From assembly GCA_017504945.1 (NCBI GenBank), contig JAFVQJ010000002.1, positions 62,001 to 126,000 of the forward strand: DNA of 64,000 nt, written 5' to 3'. The DNA is from Clostridia bacterium (GTDB taxonomy: Bacteria; Bacillota; Clostridia; Oscillospirales; RGIG5299). The notes beneath the pieces were generated by a model, which saw nothing but the letters and a program-made list of their open reading frames with translations, was not told the DNA's origin and did not search any database. The position numbers and the translations under genes are program-made. Position 1 is the stretch's first letter. The number at the start of each line of letters is the position of its first letter. Shown here piece after piece: positions 59,402-64,000 of the stretch.

Positions 59402-61435
59402 ATGCAAAAGCAAAGAACGGTCCGTAAGCAAAACGGCGAAAAAATAAATGAATATTGCAGAAAATACAGAATAAGCGAGACAGCGGCTCGCGTGCTTTAC
59501 AATCGCGTGGGCAACGACGTGTCGGCGGCAGACTGCTTCTTCTCGGCAACTCCCTTCGAGTTTTTCGATCCCTTTTTGCTTGACGGTATGGAGACGGCGG
59601 CAGAACGTCTTAACAGAGCAATAGAGAAAAGGGAAAAGATCGTCGTTTACGGCGATTACGACGTTGACGGCATAACCTCCGTTTCGCTTATGCTGAAGTA
59701 TCTCTCCTCAAAGGGAATAGAGGCGGGCTATTATATACCCGACCGCGAGGGCGAAGGCTACGGTATGAACGTTGCGGCTCTTAAAAAGATAAGAGAGCAG
59801 GGCGCCGAGCTTATTATCACCGTAGACAACGGCATCACCGCCATTTCGGAAATTGAAGAGGGAATAAAATTAGGTCTTGACTTTATCGTTACCGACCACC
59901 ACGAGTGCGGCGGCGAGATACCGAGCGCCTCTGCGGTGATAAACCCGAAGATATCGAAGGGCTATCCCTTCAGAGAGCTTGCGGGGGTAGGCGTTGCCTT
60001 TAAGCTCATCTGCGCCGTCGAGGGCAAGGGAAGCGAAAGGGAGATACTTAAAAAATACGGCGAGATAATCGCTATCGGCACCATTGCCGACGTCGTTCCG
60101 CTTCTTTCGGAAAACAGAGAGATAGCAAAAATAGGTCTTAATAAAATGAACAGGGGAGACGTCTGCCCCGGCATAGCGTCGCTTATAGATATGCTCAACA
60201 AAAACGGCAGAACGCTCACCTCGCAGACGGTGGGATATATGATATCTCCCCGCATAAACGCGGCGGGAAGAATGGGTACCACCGAAAACGCGGTAAGGCT
60301 CTTTATGGCGAAAAACGCCGAGGAGGGCTACCGCTATGCCAATATTCTCTGCGAAGAGAACAAAACGAGGCAGGATACCGAGCAGAATATAATGCGAGAG
60401 GCGGAGGAGGCTCTTAAAAGTCAGGTCGACCTCAAAAACGATAAGGTAATGGTAATTTCGGGCAAGGGCTGGCATCAGGGCGTTATAGGAATAATCGCCT
60501 CACGCCTTACCGAACGCTATTATCTTCCCGCAATACTTATCTCGGAGGAAAACGGCTCTGCCAAGGGAAGCGGACGAAGCATCGAGGGCTTTAATCTCTT
60601 CGAGGCGCTTTCGGCAAACAGTGAGCATCTTGAAAAGTTCGGCGGCCACGAGCTTGCCGCGGGTCTTTCACTTAAAGCGGAAAATATAGACGCCTTCAGA
60701 AGAGCGATAAACGAATACGCCAAGGATAAAATGACGGAGGATATCCTCGTTTTAAAAATAACCGCAGACTGTGAGCTCACGCTTTCGGAGGCGGACTTAA
60801 ATCTTTGCCGCGAGCTTATGAGATTTGAGCCAACAGGCACGGCAAACACACAGCCGCTCTTTTATTTGAAGGACGTTACCGTCCGTTCGGTAATGCCGCT
60901 CTCCAACAGAAAATTTGCAAGAATAACCGTGAGCGACGGTAAAAGAGAGACTGCTGCGGTATGCTTTGAAATGCCCTACGACTCTATAATCTGCGCCGCG
61001 GGCGACAGAGTAAATATTATTGCGAGCTTAAATGAAAATATCTTCCGCGAGCGCTCGTCGGTTCAGCTCACGGTAAAGGATATCGAGCTCGTTTCGGGAA
61101 ATAAAGAGCCCGATATTTCGGCGCTTTGCAGAGAGGACGTTCCCACCACCGACGAGCTTCGCATCGCAGTAAAATACTTTAAGCAGAGAATAAAAGAGGG
61201 AACGGAGCTTTTCGGGCTATCATCTCTTGCGGAGCATATAAGTTGCGAAAGCGGCATAATGCTCACGCCCGTAAAGGCGTTTATCGCGGTTGATATATTC
61301 AACGAGCTTGGAATAATAAAAAGCGAGAAAAAAGACGGCGGTCTTTTCGTTTCGGAAAGCAATTTTAACGGCACGGTGTCGCTTACCGACAGCGCGCTTT
61401 ACAGAAGGATAAAGGAGGTAAGCCGTAATGCTTGA
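59402..61435 (+). CDS. recJ: single-stranded-DNA-specific exonuclease
   Basis: RecJ 5'-3' exonuclease of 677 residues used in recombination and mismatch repair. DHH phosphoesterase motifs are VVYGDYDVDGITS near residue 80, ITVDNGI, and IVTDHHECGG near 161; DHHA1 contains GKGWHQGVIGIIASRL near 357 and FGGHELAAGL. A C-terminal OB-like domain and an extra 100-residue helical tail follow. The stop overlaps rel by 8 bases. Confidence 0.95.
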   Translation: MQKQRTVRKQNGEKINEYCRKYRISETAARVLYNRVGNDVSAADCFFSATPFEFFDPFLLDGMETAAERLNRAIEKREKIVVYGDYDVDGITSVSLMLKYLSSKGIEAGYYIPDREGEGYGMNVAALKKIREQGAELIITVDNGITAISEIEEGIKLGLDFIVTDHHECGGEIPSASAVINPKISKGYPFRELAGVGVAFKLICAVEGKGSEREILKKYGEIIAIGTIADVVPLLSENREIAKIGLNKMNRGDVCPGIASLIDMLNKNGRTLTSQTVGYMISPRINAAGRMGTTENAVRLFMAKNAEEGYRYANILCEENKTRQDTEQNIMREAEEALKSQVDLKNDKVMVISGKGWHQGVIGIIASRLTERYYLPAILISEENGSAKGSGRSIEGFNLFEALSANSEHLEKFGGHELAAGLSLKAENIDAFRRAINEYAKDKMTEDILVLKITADCELTLSEADLNLCRELMRFEPTGTANTQPLFYLKDVTVRSVMPLSNRKFARITVSDGKRETAAVCFEMPYDSIICAAGDRVNIIASLNENIFRERSSVQLTVKDIELVSGNKEPDISALCREDVPTTDELRIAVKYFKQRIKEGTELFGLSSLAEHISCESGIMLTPVKAFIAVDIFNELGIIKSEKKDGGLFVSESNFNGTVSLTDSALYRRIKEVSRNA

Positions 61436-63581
61436 AATACTTATGAAGGCGCTTCGCGCCAACGGGATAAAATACGATTTTGAAAAGATAGAGCGCGCTT
61501 ACCGTCTTGCAGAAGAAGCTCATAAGGGACAGAAGCGCGAGAGCGGCGACGATTATATCTCTCACCCCGTAAACGTTGCGGTCATCCTTTCGGAATACGG
61601 CTCCGATACCGAGGCTATAGTTGCCGCCCTTTTACACGACACGGTGGAGGATACCGACGTGGCACTTTCGGAGCTTAAAAAGAGCTTCGGAAGAGAGGTC
61701 GCCGAGCTTGTCGACGGCGTTACGAAGCTCGGAAAAATACCTTACAGCTCCAAGGAGGAGCAGCAGATAGAAACTCTTCGCAAGATGTTTCTTGCAATGG
61801 CAAAGGATATAAGAGTTATTCTTATCAAGCTTGCCGACCGCCTTCACAACGTGAGAACGCTTCAGTACAGAAGTCCCGAGAAGCAGCGCTCGGTCGCCCT
61901 TGAAACTATGGAGGTCTACGCTCCTCTTGCCCACCGACTCGGTATGCAGAGAATGAAGCACGAGCTTGAGGATCTTTCCATAAAATATCTCGATAACTAC
62001 GGCTACAACCATATCGTCGAGCAGATGGCAAACTGCAAGGAGATAGGAAACAATCTCTTTTCTTCGGTCAAGCGCCAGATAAGAAACCGCCTTGAGATAG
62101 GCGGCAAGACGATACACATTGAAAGCCGTGTAAAGCACATCTACTCCATCTACCGCAAGATGTATATGGGAAATAAGGATTTTTCCGAGATATACGACCT
62201 TTACGCCATCAGAATAATCGTAGATACCGTTACCGACTGCTACAACGTTTTGGGCGTTATACACGATCTTTTCAAGCCTATTCCCGGAAGATTCAAGGAC
62301 TATATCTCAACTCCCAAGCAGAATATGTATCAGTCGCTTCACACCACGGTAATAGGCAAAGAGGGAATTCCCCTCGAGGTGCAGATAAGAACGTGGGATA
62401 TGCACAACACGGCAGAGCTCGGAATAGCGGCTCACTGGAAATATAAGAGCGGAATATTCGGAAAGAGCGACGCCGACGCGAAGCTCGGCTGGGTAAGAGA
62501 ATTTCTTGAAATACAGAAGGACTCCACCGAGCCCGAGGAATTTTTCCGCACCTTCAAGATCGACTTTTTTGCCGACGAGGTATTCGTTTTCACCCCCTCG
62601 GGCGACGTTATAACCCTTCCTCTCGGCGCCACCCCCATCGACTTCGCATACAGAATACACTCCGATATAGGCAACAAGATGGTATCGGCAAGAGTCGGCG
62701 GAAAGCCGGTTGAGTTTTCCTTCCAGCTTTCAAACGGCGACATAGTTGAAATAACCACCTCGGCGGCGTCGAGCGGTCCCAAGAGAGACTGGCTCAAGAT
62801 AGCCAAAACGAGCGAGGCTCGCACCAAGATAAGACAGTGGTTCAAAAGAGAGTGCCGCGAGGAAAATATCAAAACCGCCAAGGAGGAGCTTGATAAGGAA
62901 CTTCGCAGAAACGGCATTTTCGTAAAGGATAACGAAAAGATAATACTTTACACTCCCATTTTGGAGAAGATGAACCTTTCGCTTGACGAGTTTTACAATT
63001 CGATAGGCTACGGCGGACTTTATATTTCAAAAATAATGCCGCGCTTAAAGGACGAATACAACAAGCTTCGCGGAAGCGAGCTTGAGGCGGAGGAGCTGAC
63101 CGTTGCATCGCAGACAAAGCAAAGCAAAAAGCTTGCGCAGAACATCGTGGTAGAGGGCGTGAGCGACTGCCTTACCCGTCTTGCAAAATGCTGCTCGCCC
63201 CTGCCCGGCGACGATATAGTTGGCTTTATCACGAGGGGCTACGGCGTTTCAATACACAAGGCGGACTGCCCCAACGTGATAAACTGCAGCGACGATACCG
63301 CAGAGCGTCTTGTAAGAGCAAGGTGGGACAGCGAAAAGGGCGATTTCACCGTTAATATAGCGATAATCGGCGAAAACAGAATAGGACTTATGGCAGATAT
63401 CTCGTCGCAACTTGCGGCTATGAGAATAAATATCCATAACCTTTCGGCGAGAGAGCAAAAGGACGGCTCTACCCTCACTCTTCTTACGATAGACGTAAAC
63501 AGCGCCGAGCATTTACAGCTTATTTTAAACAAGCTTTCGAGAATAAGCGGAGTTTATTCGGTTGAGAGGAGCGGGAACTGA
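61428..63581 (+). CDS. relA: bifunctional (p)ppGpp synthetase/hydrolase (Rel)
   Basis: Stringent-response enzyme of 717 residues. The hydrolase domain has intact HD residues (ISHPVNVAVIL, LLHDTVEDTD near residue 67); the synthetase domain has YDLYAIRIIV near 261 and the QSLHTTV strand; TGS (VFVFTPSGDVITLPLGATP) and a C-terminal ACT domain follow. Both activities are therefore expected. AAAGGAGG precedes the ATG. It is coupled to recJ upstream and to the metallo-beta-lactamase gene downstream. Confidence 0.97.
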   Translation: MLEILMKALRANGIKYDFEKIERAYRLAEEAHKGQKRESGDDYISHPVNVAVILSEYGSDTEAIVAALLHDTVEDTDVALSELKKSFGREVAELVDGVTKLGKIPYSSKEEQQIETLRKMFLAMAKDIRVILIKLADRLHNVRTLQYRSPEKQRSVALETMEVYAPLAHRLGMQRMKHELEDLSIKYLDNYGYNHIVEQMANCKEIGNNLFSSVKRQIRNRLEIGGKTIHIESRVKHIYSIYRKMYMGNKDFSEIYDLYAIRIIVDTVTDCYNVLGVIHDLFKPIPGRFKDYISTPKQNMYQSLHTTVIGKEGIPLEVQIRTWDMHNTAELGIAAHWKYKSGIFGKSDADAKLGWVREFLEIQKDSTEPEEFFRTFKIDFFADEVFVFTPSGDVITLPLGATPIDFAYRIHSDIGNKMVSARVGGKPVEFSFQLSNGDIVEITTSAASSGPKRDWLKIAKTSEARTKIRQWFKRECREENIKTAKEELDKELRRNGIFVKDNEKIILYTPILEKMNLSLDEFYNSIGYGGLYISKIMPRLKDEYNKLRGSELEAEELTVASQTKQSKKLAQNIVVEGVSDCLTRLAKCCSPLPGDDIVGFITRGYGVSIHKADCPNVINCSDDTAERLVRARWDSEKGDFTVNIAIIGENRIGLMADISSQLAAMRINIHNLSAREQKDGSTLTLLTIDVNSAEHLQLILNKLSRISGVYSVERSGN

Positions 63582-64000
63582 TGGTAAAAACACTCGTCTT
63601 GGGTCCGCTTTGCGCAAATTGCCATATAGTTACCGACGAAAACGGCGTCGGATTTATAGTCGACCCCGGTGCAAACGCTTGGAAGATATTTCCCGAGCTT
63701 GAGGGGCTTGATATAAAATACGTAATATTTACCCACGAGCATTACGATCACATAATGGCGGCGGCAGAGGTTATGGAAAAAACGGGGGCAAAGCTCGTTG
63801 CCTCTCGCTTTACGGCGGAGAATATCCATAACCGCGACAAAACTCTTCTTTGCTGGTTTCCCGGAGTAAAGGACAACCTTCCCGACGTTGATATCGCGGT
63901 GAGTGACGGCGACAGGCTCGAGGCAGGCAGTATGACGCTTGAATTTATCGAAACGCCCGGACACTGCCCCGGCGGAATTTGCATAAAATGCGGCGATATG
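63581..64000 (+). CDS. metallo-beta-lactamase-fold hydrolase (partial, cut by window end)
   Basis: First 140 residues of an MBL-fold protein running off the window. The metal motif THEHYDH is near residue 50 and TPGHCPGG near residue 127. The start overlaps the rel stop (TGATG). Small soluble MBL proteins of the glyoxalase II/YqgX type often sit in this position; the substrate is unknown. Confidence 0.88.
   Translation, partial: MVKTLVLGPLCANCHIVTDENGVGFIVDPGANAWKIFPELEGLDIKYVIFTHEHYDHIMAAAEVMEKTGAKLVASRFTAENIHNRDKTLLCWFPGVKDNLPDVDIAVSDGDRLEAGSMTLEFIETPGHCPGGICIKCGDM

Overview
The window looks like the chromosome of an anaerobic, fermentative member of the Clostridia (Bacillota), probably an uncultured gut species. 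The reasons are strong AGGAGG-type ribosome binding sites, many sigma-A promoters with exact 17-bp spacers, an oxygen-sensitive class III ribonucleotide reductase, many Fe-S proteins, an Fe-S type PurF with an 11-residue propeptide, BspA-like repeats and carbohydrate-active proteins. The taxon is an inference; no marker such as 16S rRNA is present.

Region 0.1-12.6 kb is the most striking part: one 12-gene operon encoding malate dehydrogenase (an LDH-like protein with the MDH-specific arginine), fumarase, HdrB, HdrC, HdrA, an FlxD/MvhD-type 2Fe-2S protein, FlxC, FlxB, FlxA (NAD-binding flavoprotein), a soluble fumarate reductase pair (TfrB/FrdB-like and TfrA/FrdA-like, no membrane anchor) and an AspT/AAE-family transporter that may export succinate. 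It reads as a complete oxaloacetate-to-succinate branch wired to a heterodisulfide-reductase-type, possibly electron-bifurcating, NADH dehydrogenase. A convergent LysR regulator follows.

Region 12.7-24.7 kb holds an ECF sigma factor with a leucine-rich-repeat partner, pyruvate kinase, an esterase lipoprotein, two tRNAs (Arg-CCT, Thr-CGT), a GH106-like protein with a TVP38-type membrane protein, and an accessory stretch (21.6-24.7 kb) of small genes (DUF4275, Pth2-type peptidyl-tRNA hydrolase, SLOG, XRE, a 57-residue cysteine-rich protein). These genes lie among unusual non-coding repeats: a two-armed array of AGTGATATT boxes separated by hairpins, and GC-rich repeats.

Region 25-40.6 kb carries nrdD-nrdG with a formate/nitrite-type channel and a well-placed NrdR box, a 1209-residue GH36-like protein, smpB, two tandem paralogous beta-helix lipoproteins plus the 3' scar of a likely third copy, a LamG-like surface protein, and a Dabb protein with a RACo-like Fe-S ATPase.

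Region 40.6-49.4 kb is a minus-strand operon containing the entire shikimate/chorismate pathway plus prephenate dehydrogenase and chorismate mutase-prephenate dehydratase, including an AroE-AroK fusion. Region 49.4-64 kb has azlCD, a GntR-ABC operon with a perfect operator palindrome, a purF-carA-guaA-purC operon whose GuaA lacks the glutaminase domain, zinc-ribbon and DUF2752 membrane proteins, and recJ-rel followed by a metallo-beta-lactamase gene cut by the window end.
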